Source of the DNA: Pseudomonadota bacterium
GTDB taxonomy: Bacteria > Pseudomonadota > Gammaproteobacteria > Acidiferrobacterales > UBA6901
Direction of reading: 5' to 3'
DNA: 64,000 nucleotides
NCBI GenBank assembly: GCA_021785515.1
Contig: JAJYEX010000008.1
Location: 99,098 to 163,097, forward strand
Part shown: positions 55,518-63,880 of the stretch, piece by piece
Layout: the number at the start of each line of letters is the position of its first letter
Numbering within the stretch: position 1 is the stretch's first letter
Translations under genes and position numbers: made by a program
Notes under the pieces: generated by a model
Told to the model about the DNA's origin: nothing
Seen by the model: the letters and a program-made list of their open reading frames with translations, nothing else
The model's database searches: none

Positions 55518-56390
55518 CTACTTGTCGTGGCGCTTCGTTTCCAGCATCACGTGGATCATCGGTGTCAAAATGATCTCCATCGCGAACCCCATCTTTCCGC
55601 CCGGCACCACGATCGTGTTGGGGCGCGACATGAAGGAGCCGTCGATCATCTGCAGCAGGTAGGGGAAGTTCTGCTTGCGCGCTTCACGGAAGCGGATGAC
55701 GATGAGGCTCTCCGTCGGCGTCGGGATATCCCTGGCGATAAAGGGATTGGAGGTGTCCACCAGCGGCACGCGCTGGAAGTTGATGTGCGTGCGCGAGAAC
55801 TGCGGCGTGATGTAGTGCACGTAGTCGTGCATGCGGCGCAGTATCGTGTCCGTTACCGCGTCGGCGGTGTAGCCGCGCTGCGCAGTGTCGCGGTGGATCT
55901 TCTGAATCCATTCCAGGTTGACGATGGGTACCACGCCGATCAGCAGGTCGACCCACTTTGCCACGTCCACCGACCCGTGGCTGACGCCGCCGTGCAGGCC
56001 CTCGTAAAACAACAGGTCCGAGCCCGGGGCAATGTCTGTCCAGGGTGTGAAGGTGCCCGGTTCCTGCTTGTAGGGCGCCGCCTCGTTGTGGTCGTGCAGG
56101 TACAGGCGGTTCTTGCCGCCTCCCGTCTCCCCATACTGCCGAAACAGCTGTTCGAGCGTATCGAAGAGGTTGGCATCGGGTCCGAAATGGCTGAGGTTGC
56201 GGCCGGCAGCTGATGCCGACTTGATGGCCTCTTTCATCTCAGCGCGGTTGTAACGATGGAAGCTGTCGCCTTCAACGACCGCCGCATTGACGTTCTCGCG
56301 CCGGAAGATATCGCCAAATGCGTGTTTGACGGTGGTGGTGCCGGCCCCGGAGGAGCCCGTCACTGCGATGATCGGATGTTTCTTGGACAT
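55518..56390 (-). CDS. prk: Phosphoribulokinase
   Basis: A 290-residue enzyme of the proteobacterial PrkB type. The P-loop GSSGAGTTT is at residues 11-19, and EGDSFHRYNR and YEGLHGGVSHG hold the substrate-binding and catalytic residues. It phosphorylates ribulose-5-phosphate to ribulose-1,5-bisphosphate, the CO2 acceptor of the Calvin cycle. ATG at 56390 fits the family N-terminus (MSKKHPIIAVTG) and has AAAGGAA upstream. RuBisCO and other cbb genes are not in the window, so it is encoded apart from the main operon or alone. Confidence 0.93.
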   Translation of the reverse strand: MSKKHPIIAVTGSSGAGTTTVKHAFGDIFRRENVNAAVVEGDSFHRYNRAEMKEAIKSASAAGRNLSHFGPDANLFDTLEQLFRQYGETGGGKNRLYLHDHNEAAPYKQEPGTFTPWTDIAPGSDLLFYEGLHGGVSHGSVDVAKWVDLLIGVVPIVNLEWIQKIHRDTAQRGYTADAVTDTILRRMHDYVHYITPQFSRTHINFQRVPLVDTSNPFIARDIPTPTESLIVIRFREARKQNFPYLLQMIDGSFMSRPNTIVVPGGKMGFAMEIILTPMIHVMLETKRHDK

Positions 56391-57033
56391 GCTCTTTTCC
56401 TTTACGCTCTCAATATTTCGGGCCGGCGCATTCCGCACCGCGCACACCAGCCCTTCCGGGTGTTCCGGCCAGGGTCAGGACGGCGATGAACGATGCAGCG
56501 AATGCGCGGCGGTGATCTGGCAGGGCCCACACCCATTTCCGCGCTATTATGCCACTAAAGCCGGCCGATCCGCACCTGCCGCCGCAGCGGGCGCCCGCGC
56601 GCCGGTTTGCGCCCGGCCAGCGCCGCCGGTCCTATAGGATTTCGTTAATCCGCAACACCGGCAGAACATCGACGCGCCGCCATCTTGAGCTGCGCACGTA
56701 CCGTAACCGCTGGCATGCGACACACTCCGTTTGCGCGCAAGCGCTGGATCGTTCTGGTGTGGACCTCGTCGGGTTCGCGGGGCGGCGGCGGATTGCCGGC
56801 GCCATCTCGTCGATACGGACCGGGTCGATCTTCACCGCGGGAGGCAGAATCTCGGCGACTCCATACCGGTCTGCTGGGTCGCGCCGCCGGTCCGGCCCCC
56901 GGGCCTTGAAGGCAGTGTGTTCCGCCCGTATTTATTTAAGTGCGGGGTCAGGGCCGGTCCGGGTGTTTTAAGGGGCGTCGGTTGCCCCGTTCAGGGTGTT
57001 CCGGATCCACACGACGGCAATGAAGCGAATCTT
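56391..57033 (+). other. Intergenic region between prk and htpX, no gene seen
   Basis: About 640 bases. Open frames in high-GC sequence have no motif or RBS and one of them merely leads into the htpX frame. It should hold the divergent promoters of prk and htpX. Confidence 0.45.
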
Positions 57034-57918
57034 ATGAAACGCATTTTTCTGTTCCTGGCGACCAATGTTGCGGTGCTGCTGGTACTGAGCATTTCGTTCA
57101 GGCTGCTGGGCATTGACGGGCTGATCAAGGCCAACGGCGGGCTCGATATGAACGCCGTGCTGGTCCTGGCGGCCGTCATCGGCATGGGGGGATCCTTCAT
57201 TTCGCTCGCCATTTCCAGATGGTCTGCCCGCAGGCTGACCGGTGCCCGGGTCATCGGGCAGCCGCGTGATCCTTCGCAGGCCTGGCTTGTGGACACGGTC
57301 AGGCATCATGCGCAGCGCGCCGGGATCGGCATGCCCGAGGTGGCGATCTATGATTCGCCCGACATGAACGCTTTTGCTACCGGCATGAGGCGCGATCACG
57401 CCATGGTGGCGGTGAGCACGGGGCTGCTGGCCGGCATGCGACGGGACGAGATCGACGCCGTCCTGGGCCACGAGATCACGCACGTGGCCAATGGCGACAT
57501 GGTCACTCTTGCGCTCATCCAGGGCGTGCTGAACACCTTTGTCATCGCCCTCTCGCGCATCATCGGATATGTCGTGGACCGGGCGATATTCCGGCGCGAT
57601 CGCGACGACGGACTCGGCTTCTTCATCGCAAGCATCGTGGCGCAGCTGGTGCTCGGGGTATTCGCGACCATGATCGTCATGGGGTTCAGCCGCTGGCGGG
57701 AGTTCCGGGCTGATGCGGGTGGAGCCCGCCTGGCGGGTGCCGGGAGCATGATCGCGGCACTGCAGCGCCTGAAGCAGGGCGCCGCGGAAAGCGCGCTTCC
57801 ACGGCAGATGGCCGCATTCGGGATTGCGGGGCACATCGGTCAGGGGCTGTCGCGTCTGTTCATGTCCCACCCGCCGCTGGACGAGCGGATTGCGGCGCTT
57901 CAGGGTCGTGCTTCCTGA
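57034..57918 (+). CDS. htpX: Protease HtpX
   Basis: A 294-residue membrane zinc protease (M48B). Membrane segments lie at residues 5-25 and 36-60 and later. The catalytic motif is HEITH at residues 146-150 in VLGHEITHVANGDMVTL; the third ligand lies in FREFRADAGGARLAG. The end reads LFMSHPPLDERIAALQ, as in other HtpX proteins. It degrades misfolded membrane proteins under heat or envelope stress. ATG at 57034 is chosen by homology over an upstream in-frame extension. It is a single-gene unit. Confidence 0.95.
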   Translation: MKRIFLFLATNVAVLLVLSISFRLLGIDGLIKANGGLDMNAVLVLAAVIGMGGSFISLAISRWSARRLTGARVIGQPRDPSQAWLVDTVRHHAQRAGIGMPEVAIYDSPDMNAFATGMRRDHAMVAVSTGLLAGMRRDEIDAVLGHEITHVANGDMVTLALIQGVLNTFVIALSRIIGYVVDRAIFRRDRDDGLGFFIASIVAQLVLGVFATMIVMGFSRWREFRADAGGARLAGAGSMIAALQRLKQGAAESALPRQMAAFGIAGHIGQGLSRLFMSHPPLDERIAALQGRAS

Positions 57919-57960
57919 TCCGCCCCGGGGCAGGGGGCGGAGGGTGAAGCCGGCAAACCG

Positions 57961-58318
57961 CGCAGGCAGCGCCTGTTCTTCGCACTATGGCCCACCCTTG
58001 CCCTGTAACACCGATTCCACGACCTGGCTGCGGCAATAGCACCGCGCAACGGCGCACGGCTGGTGATGCCGGAATGCCTGCACCTCACCCTGGTGTTTCT
58101 GGGTCAGGTTGACGCAAACCGGCGCCGCTGTCTTGAGGATGCCGCCGGGGGTGTGCGCATCGGAAGGTTCAGCCTGGAGCTCGATGTTGCCGGATACTGG
58201 CGCGGACCGCGCGCGCTGTGGCTGGGCTGCAGTCGCTCACCACCACTGCTCGATCTGGTAGCGGTTCTGCAGCGCACGGCAAAAGCCTGCGGTATCGCGC
58301 CGGATGAGCGGCCTTATG
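57961..58318 (+). pseudogene. thpR: RNA 2',3'-cyclic phosphodiesterase (ThpR), truncated
   Basis: Starting at RQRLFFALWPT the frame matches the N-terminus of ThpR/LigT. It has an in-frame TAA at 58006-58008 and continues to the first catalytic motif HLTL in ECLHLTLVFLGQV. The later part (CLHLTLVF through CGIAPDERP) is normal, but the second HxT motif is missing because IS1 sequence begins at about 58315-58318. So both a nonsense codon and an insertion have inactivated it. Confidence 0.8.
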
Positions 58319-59099
58319 TTGGCTTGCATGGCCGGAGTGACCCGCAGCGTCTTATGGACGCGCCCGAAATTGTAATACATTGAAGTGCAAGGCTACAGCG
58401 CACTCCAGGTTCTCAATTTTCTTGCTGAAAGCGTTAGTCAGCCGGGTAAACCGGCGCATGCTTATCCGCATGGTCAGGTTTTGGCGCTCTACGAAGCTCG
58501 TGGAAATATGCTTTTCATCCGGCTTACCGCAGACGGCACCCTTAATCGTCCCGCAGCACTCGCCGGGGCTGTATTTACAGCTCAGTCTGTTTGCCCTGTG
58601 GTTCGCCGTAGAGTTTTACCAGCATGGCGTAATCCACGTTGGAGCCGAAGGTATCCTCAACGGCCTGTAGATAGGCCTTGCGGCCGTCTGTGGTGAGTTG
58701 GACGCGGTTCGCCAGTCTCGTCGCCAGATCGTCAATAAATAGCTTGGCGAAGGCGGCATCGCGGCGGCCAACCAAGTAGCTCGGTACTAATTTGCTGTCG
58801 GCGCAGATCGCCGTCCAAGTATAGACGTCACCATAGCCAAGAATGCCCTTGTTCTCTGGGGCTATGTTCTTTTCTTTGGCGTAGCAGAAAGACCAGATTT
58901 TATCACACTGGATGCGCTGGCAAGTAAGACCGCGCAGGGTCTTGTCCTGATACTCAGCGCAGACCGTACCGACGTCCACCAGTAGCTTTGTGACCGTGTT
59001 GATGCTGACGTCAGCCATGCAGGAGGTGGCGCGCATGCTGTTACCTTCGACAAGGAAGGCTAAGATATGCGCACGCTTTTGTGTTGTTAGGCGATTCAT
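58319..59099 (-). pseudogene. IS1-family transposase, frameshifted
   Basis: The minus-strand frame from ATG 59099 reads MNRLTTQKRAHILAFLVEGNSMRATSCMADVSINTVTKLL, then CDKIWSFCYAKEKN and GYGDVYTWTAICADSKLVPSYLVGRRDAAFAKLF, which is the IS1 transposase pattern. At about 58575 the frame breaks; homology continues as SPGECCGTIKGAVCGKPDEKHISTSFVERQNLTMRMSMRRFTRL, then a second one-base insertion occurs before the tail (HF, then NVLQF instead of MYYNF). The tail runs to about 58319. The element is non-functional as written and has no visible inverted repeats at its limits. Confidence 0.85.
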
Positions 59100-59119
59100 T
59101 TTTGGCTCCATTTATAATG

Positions 59120-59190
59120 GTTGACAAATCCTTCCATATGGTTGACAATAATAACCAGTAAGGTTGTCAATAACCAAGTTGACAATAATT
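59120..59190 (+). promoter_or_regulatory. Array of TTGACAA/TTGTCAA boxes upstream of HTH-ATPase-STAS gene
   Basis: TTGACAA appears at 59121-59127, at 59142-59148 and at 59179-59185, and its complement TTGTCAA at 59164-59170, within 70 bases that end 18 bases before the start codon. Some are part of larger inverted segments (GGTTGACAATAATAACC and GGTTGTCAATAACC). This could be an operator array, perhaps bound by the helix-turn-helix of the downstream protein, and it overlaps any promoter. Confidence 0.6.
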
Positions 59191-59207
59191 AAGTGGAAGG
59201 TTTCTAA

Positions 59208-60251
59208 ATGACGGGAGTTCGTGAGCGTGGGGAAGACATTCGACGTTTTATTTTGAATCACGTCGTAAAGCACCCTACCGATGTAAGCAAACTAACTGCT
59301 GAGCATTTTGGAATCAGTAGGCAGGCAGTAAATAAGCATCTGCAAAAACTTACTGTTGAGGGCGCCATATCGGAAACAGGTCATACACGAAACCGATCTT
59401 ACAAGCTCGCTCCTTTAGTGGAGCGGAGAAAGGAATATCAAATTTCTTCTGACTTAGCCGAAGATATAGTTTGGTCAGGTGATGTTCGTCCAGCGCTTGG
59501 TCAATTGCCAGAGAACGTGATGGACATTTGGCATTATGGTTTCACCGAGATGTTCAATAATGCTATCGATCATTCCGATGGATCACTAGTTGTTGTCCGA
59601 ATAAGGAAAACCGCTATAAGCACGGAAATGGTCTTATCAGACGATGGAATTGGTATCTTCAAGAAGATTCAAGAGGCCCTCCATCTTTTGGACGAGCGTC
59701 ATGCGATCCTCGAACTAGCTAAAGGGAAGCTAACAACCGATCCGAAGAACCATACCGGAGAAGGTATATTTTTTACGTCCAGGATGTTCGATTGTTTTGA
59801 TATTCTTTCTGGTGGTGGTGTCTTTTTCACTCACAAATTTGGTGATGATATGGATTGGCTTCTCGAAAGGGAAAAATTCCGGCATGGTACTTCTGTGTGG
59901 ATGGAAATAAATAACCATTCTTCACGCACTGACGCCAAAATATTTGACCGCTATTCAACAGGCGATGATTACGGTTTTAGTAAGACAATTGTGCCCGTAA
60001 GATTGGCTCAGTATGGAGAAGACAAACTCATATCACGCTCTCAAGCTAAACGGGTGTTGGCACGAGTAGAATTATTCAAATACATAATCTTCGATTTCGA
60101 TGGTGTTAAAGCAATTGGACAGGCATTCGCCGACGAAATCTTTAGGGTTTTTGCCAGCAGACATCCAGAAATAATTTTATCTGCTGTAAAAGCTAATTCT
60201 TCTGTGAAGAGAATGATAGATAGAGCTAAAACTGGGGTTACCAACAGATAA
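59208..60251 (+). CDS. HTH-GHKL ATPase-STAS-like (DUF4325) fusion protein
   Basis: A 347-residue protein in three parts. Residues 1-70 form a winged helix (DVSKLTAEHFGISRQAVNKHLQKLTVEGAIS). Residues 85-245 are a GHKL-type ATPase: N box EMFNNAIDHS from Glu114, G1 box DDGIG from Asp145, G2 box HTGEG from His182. The C-terminal part (about 255-340) has KYIIFDFDGVKAIGQAFADEIFRVFA, the STAS-like DUF4325 pattern. The architecture resembles an anti-sigma-factor kinase and its antagonist on one chain with a DNA-binding domain. No membrane segment or partner gene is visible. Base composition is clearly lower in GC than the surrounding genes. Function unknown; self-regulation through the upstream boxes is inferred. 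Confidence 0.8.
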   Translation: MTGVRERGEDIRRFILNHVVKHPTDVSKLTAEHFGISRQAVNKHLQKLTVEGAISETGHTRNRSYKLAPLVERRKEYQISSDLAEDIVWSGDVRPALGQLPENVMDIWHYGFTEMFNNAIDHSDGSLVVVRIRKTAISTEMVLSDDGIGIFKKIQEALHLLDERHAILELAKGKLTTDPKNHTGEGIFFTSRMFDCFDILSGGGVFFTHKFGDDMDWLLEREKFRHGTSVWMEINNHSSRTDAKIFDRYSTGDDYGFSKTIVPVRLAQYGEDKLISRSQAKRVLARVELFKYIIFDFDGVKAIGQAFADEIFRVFASRHPEIILSAVKANSSVKRMIDRAKTGVTNR

Positions 60252-60539
60252 GAAATACATAGATAAATATGGGCATATAGCCCATCATTCCACCAGGGCG
60301 CGGCACTCGCTGTCGCCCGTCGGGGAATGGGCTTCTCCGAACACCCCACCGTGCGTCAGGCCATCGTGCCCGTGCGCAACGGCGGCCATGTCACCTTCGA
60401 TCTACCCGTGAGGAATCGGTCGAAGCATGTGTGGTCGTTCTGGTCTGGTGTTCGCACGAAGCTCAAAGCGGCGCATGCAGCGCATCATCGGTCGGGCTGT
60501 GCTCGCGTACCGCCCGCGCCACTGATCCCGGCAACGCGA
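60252..60539 (+). other. Short unannotated stretch between HTH-ATPase-STAS gene and MSKRSS gene
   Basis: No gene is supported. It contains a small hairpin (ATGGGC-ATATA-GCCCAT, 60269-60285) and a GC-rich scrap that could be the end of a decayed gene (GFSEHPTVRQAIVPVRNGGHVTFDLPV). Confidence 0.35.
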
Positions 60540-60830
60540 TCAGTGCGCGCTCACCGATCCTTGCCGGCGAAATTCCGGCACGCGAATCGCTCTCAGCACT
60601 GTTCGGAGAGCGTCCAGGAAGACATTCCATGGTGACATGGAACGCCCGTCCATGGTTTTAGGAACGGTTATCGAAAGAGAATAAAATATTAACCTTTTGA
60701 GAATTTTGCAGGCGATGATTTTTTTGGATGGATATTTAGGTTTTTCTTGTTGAGTAGAAATTTCTACAATTAGTTTGGCGATTTTGTTTGGATCGCGTGG
60801 CCGTTCTGGTTTGCTTGAGCGTTTAGACAT
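60540..60830 (-). CDS. Small conserved-looking basic protein (MSKRSSKP... type), possibly truncated
   Basis: A 96-residue frame from ATG 60830. The first 30 residues, MSKRSSKPERPRDPNKIAKLIVEIST, match a small conserved protein of gammaproteobacteria that I know only as hypothetical; the later residues (KIIACKILKRLIFYSLSITV) do not match my memory of that family, so the C-terminal half may be replaced or frameshifted. A perfect inverted repeat with 14-base arms sits directly upstream of the start. Function is unknown. Confidence 0.5.
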   Translation of the reverse strand: MSKRSSKPERPRDPNKIAKLIVEISTQQEKPKYPSKKIIACKILKRLIFYSLSITVPKTMDGRSMSPWNVFLDALRTVLRAIRVPEFRRQGSVSAH

Positions 60831-60833
60831 GCA

Positions 60834-60862
60834 GCGATTATGCCCTGTCAGGGCATAATCGC
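60834..60862 (-). promoter_or_regulatory. Perfect 14-bp inverted repeat at the start of the MSKRSS gene
   Basis: GCGATTATGCCCTG-T-CAGGGCATAATCGC is a perfect inverted repeat with 14-base arms and a single central base. It ends three bases before the ATG (on the minus strand), so it overlaps or replaces the ribosome binding site. It could be an operator or an mRNA hairpin that blocks translation. Confidence 0.65.
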
Positions 60863-61047
60863 TCCACCTGTCAAAATCAAACTGAGACACTACCCGCCGC
60901 CGCTATCGCGCGCCTGCGCTGGCCGGTCGAGGCGTTTGTGCTGGCCGAGTCGCACACCAGGCCCGAAGGGACCCGGTACCGGGTACTGCGGACCTGGGAC
61001 CTCTAGCCACAGGAAACACCGACCGGCTGGGGTGGTAGGCGCAGCGG

Positions 61048-62787
61048 TCAGATCGCCACATAGCCTTTGTTGCCGGCAATGCCCTTCAGCACAGGCGTGT
61101 CGGGTTGCCCGACATGCACGGTTTTCTTGCTCCGCAGGTATTCGGCCACCACGTCCCAGATCGGGCGGGTCATGGGCGGCTTGTCTACGCTGGCCCATCC
61201 CGCCACCTTGTAGCGCTTGCCCGCGCGCACCGGCACGCCGTTGACCTCCATGTCGGAGATGCGGTGACCGACGGTACGGGTCGGGTTGATGGTGTAGCGG
61301 ATTCCTCCGGTGCGCACCATGTCGCCGCCCATCTGCAGGTACGGGTCACGGTTGAACAGATTGTCGGCGACCGCTTCCAGGTACTGCTTGAGCTGTACCC
61401 CGGTCATCTCCTGGAGCGTGGTGTTCGGATAGGTGATGGCGCTCTGGTCCATCAGGTCTTCCATGCGTATGGATTCTCCCGGCAGCAGCGAGGTTCCCCA
61501 GCGGAATCCCGGCGACATGGCGATCGGGGCATCCTGGACTTCGCGTAACGCATCGACAATGACCTGGTCGAAGGTGCCGTTGAAGTTGCCGCGCCGGTAG
61601 AGCAGGCTGTCCGTGACGGCCAGTTCCTCGTCCAGCTTGTCCTTGAACGGGGCCCGGGCCTGTTCGATGTGTGCGGCCATGGCGGCGTCCGGTTCGATCA
61701 GGTCGGCGAACAGCGGCAGCAGCCGATAGCGGTAGTCGGCGATCCGGCCGCCTTTCACGTCCAGATCGAGCACCGAGAGGAACTTGGTGTTCGATCCCGA
61801 ATTGATGACCATGGTACGGCCACCGGGGTTGCGGACCATCACCGGTTCCGGCACCGCGTCGTGGGTGTGTCCGCCGAGTATCACGTCCACGCCGCGCACA
61901 CGCGAGGCCATCTTGAGATCCACGTCCATGCCGTTGTGCGAGAGGACCACAACCACCTGGGCGCCCTCGGCGCGCGCCTTGGCGGCCATCTTCTCCATGT
62001 GGTGGTCATGGATCCCGAAGGTCCAGTCCGGAGTCAGGTAGCGCGGGTGGGCTATTGGCACGTACGGAAATGCCTGCCCGATTACCGCCACCGGGATGCC
62101 ATTGAGTTCATGTATGGCGTAGGGCTTGAAGATCGGGTCGCCCCAGGTGTTGTCAAAGATGTTCTGGGCAAGGAATTCGATGTGCGCCCGCTTGAAGTCG
62201 GTGTCGACCACCTGCTTGACCCGGTCGGCACCGTAGGTGAACTCCCAGTGCCCGGTCATGATGTCGATGCCCAGCAGCTTCTGGGCGTCGATCATGTCCT
62301 GTCCCCGCGTCCACAGCGAGGTCGCCGACCCCTGCCAGGTATCGCCGCCATCGAGCAGCAGGTTGCGGCCGCTGCGTTCATCGCGCAGGCGCCGGATGAG
62401 AGTGGCCAGCTGGGCGTAGCCGCCCACCTTGCCGTAGCGGCGGGCGGCCTCGGTGAAATCGAGGTAGGTGAAGGCGTATGCCCTGTGGGTTCCCGGATCG
62501 ATCCCATAGAACTTGAGCAAGTGCTCACCTACCAGGTGAGGCGGCTTGTTGGTATGGGATCCCACACCAATGTTTTCGTTCGGCTCGCGGAAGTAGACCG
62601 GCTGGAGCTGGGCGTGGGTGTCGGTGAAATGCAGCAGGCTGACGTTCCCAAACGGCGGTACGTCGTACAGGTCGGTAGCGGGGCGGGCGCCCTTGACCCC
62701 GCCTTCAGTGCTGCATCCAGGCAAGGCCAGCCCGGCAGCGCCGGCAACCGCCAGCATCTGAAGAAATTCGCGTCGTGATAGGCTCAT
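61048..62787 (-). CDS. soxB: Sulfur oxidation protein SoxB (sulfate thiohydrolase)
   Basis: A 579-residue periplasmic enzyme with a Tat signal (MSLSRREFLQMLAVAGAAGLALPGC). The 5'-nucleotidase-type dimanganese centre is visible: LLHFTDTHAQ, DGGDTWQGS, TGHWEFTYG, VVVLSHNGMDVD and GGHTHDAVPEP. The C-terminal domain contains RWGTSLLPGESIRMEDL and the conserved YTINPT region. SoxB hydrolyses the sulfone end of thiosulfate bound to SoxYZ, releasing sulfate. It lies 187 bp after soxA, with a terminator-like hairpin between them, and is followed by no sox gene. Confidence 0.95.
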   Translation of the reverse strand: MSLSRREFLQMLAVAGAAGLALPGCSTEGGVKGARPATDLYDVPPFGNVSLLHFTDTHAQLQPVYFREPNENIGVGSHTNKPPHLVGEHLLKFYGIDPGTHRAYAFTYLDFTEAARRYGKVGGYAQLATLIRRLRDERSGRNLLLDGGDTWQGSATSLWTRGQDMIDAQKLLGIDIMTGHWEFTYGADRVKQVVDTDFKRAHIEFLAQNIFDNTWGDPIFKPYAIHELNGIPVAVIGQAFPYVPIAHPRYLTPDWTFGIHDHHMEKMAAKARAEGAQVVVVLSHNGMDVDLKMASRVRGVDVILGGHTHDAVPEPVMVRNPGGRTMVINSGSNTKFLSVLDLDVKGGRIADYRYRLLPLFADLIEPDAAMAAHIEQARAPFKDKLDEELAVTDSLLYRRGNFNGTFDQVIVDALREVQDAPIAMSPGFRWGTSLLPGESIRMEDLMDQSAITYPNTTLQEMTGVQLKQYLEAVADNLFNRDPYLQMGGDMVRTGGIRYTINPTRTVGHRISDMEVNGVPVRAGKRYKVAGWASVDKPPMTRPIWDVVAEYLRSKKTVHVGQPDTPVLKGIAGNKGYVAI

Positions 62788-62923
62788 TGCATCATCTCTA
62801 TGGGGGCGCAGGATTTCCTGCGCAACCGGTGGGTCTCGAAGGCGGGGGGACGTTGCCTGCCCCTGTATGCCGCTTCCGCGTCTGCAGGGAGGGACGGTGA
62901 GCAGCCCGGAAATATTCCAGGGG

Positions 62924-62955
62924 AAAAACCCCGGCCCACACTGCGGGCCGGGTTT
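62924..62955 (-). terminator. Terminator-like hairpin between soxA and soxB
   Basis: On the minus strand AACCCGGCCC and GGGCCGGGTT-type arms (8 base pairs CCCGGCCC/GGGCCGGG, loop GCAGTGT) are followed by TTTTT. It begins about 20 bases after the soxA stop and could reduce transcription of soxB relative to the genes before it. Confidence 0.75.
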
Positions 62956-62974
62956 GTGATGCGCAGCCTAAGTC

Positions 62975-63811
62975 TTAGGGCCGGTAGCTCGGCGCTTCCA
63001 GCGGCAGGCCGGTGTCCATGTAGGTCTCGTACACTTCGAGGTCCCGGTACTCCACGCTCTGCGGCTTGAACGGTGCCGCCCGGACCTTTTTGTTGCAACC
63101 CATGTAGCGCTTGTCCAGGGTGACCAGGTGGCCGGCCTTGGCGCGGTAGGCGGGGAAGCCCAGCCCTTGGCCGAGGGCGGCACTCAGCACATTGCCGCGG
63201 ATGAACTTGCCGGCGTTGTCAACGTGGCAGCTCGCGCACGAGAAGTTGAGCTGGCCGCGTCTGGCCCAGAAGAAGCGGCGGCCGTTCTCGTAGGCTTTGA
63301 GCATGCCCGGGGCTGACAGATTGATGCTCACGAGCTTGCCGCGCGCCAGCGATTTCATGTAGGCCGTGAGTTCAGCGATGGGGCCCTGGGTCAGGTCCTT
63401 GTACGGTGCCTCACCATTGCGCTTGCGGCAGCTGTTGATGTCCATCTCAATCGTGCGCACTTCGTGGGTGCCGCTGTCCCAGTAGGGATAGTGCTGGGCG
63501 ATGTCCACGCCACCGTTGCGGAAACAGCTGGCGTAGGTCTTGCCGTCCTTGAATGGCGTGTGCCACAACTTCTTGCCGTTGGCGAGCTCGAATTCGTACG
63601 GCGGGAACATCATGATGGATTGCCACTGCGCCCGCGCGTTGGCGTTGAGCGCATACGCACCATTGGCATAGGCAGCCAGGGGAACGTTGGGAAAGCGCTT
63701 CTTGAAGTAGCCCTGGAATGCCTTGAGATCCGTTTGCGGACTGGCCTGGGCCGTGACCGAGGCCACGCACATGGCGCCCAGGGCAACCAGTAGCACCGAT
63801 AATTTTTTCAT
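62975..63811 (-). CDS. soxA: Sulfur oxidation c-type cytochrome SoxA
   Basis: A 278-residue periplasmic cytochrome. Signal MKKLSVLLVALGAMCVASVTAQA; ATG at 63811 with AGGAGG upstream. The C-terminal haem site is CASCH, and the active-site cysteine is in YMGCNKKVRAAPF. The N-terminal haem position of the diheme type is not a CxxCH here: only lone Cys residues remain (SCFRNGG and NSCRKRNG), so this is a monohaem SoxA. With SoxX it links thiosulfate to SoxY; soxX is not seen in the window. The preceding gene is soxZ. Confidence 0.93.
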   Translation of the reverse strand: MKKLSVLLVALGAMCVASVTAQASPQTDLKAFQGYFKKRFPNVPLAAYANGAYALNANARAQWQSIMMFPPYEFELANGKKLWHTPFKDGKTYASCFRNGGVDIAQHYPYWDSGTHEVRTIEMDINSCRKRNGEAPYKDLTQGPIAELTAYMKSLARGKLVSINLSAPGMLKAYENGRRFFWARRGQLNFSCASCHVDNAGKFIRGNVLSAALGQGLGFPAYRAKAGHLVTLDKRYMGCNKKVRAAPFKPQSVEYRDLEVYETYMDTGLPLEAPSYRP

Positions 63812-63880
63812 TTGCTCTTCCTCCTGCCGATTGCCGCGCCGCCACCCGGCGGCCTCCACACCGGAAGTGACTCCCCCCCT

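Noticed and set aside
61669..62778. A 369-codon plus-strand frame across soxB
   Set aside because: A shadow of soxB; the minus strand carries all SoxB motifs and a Tat signal.
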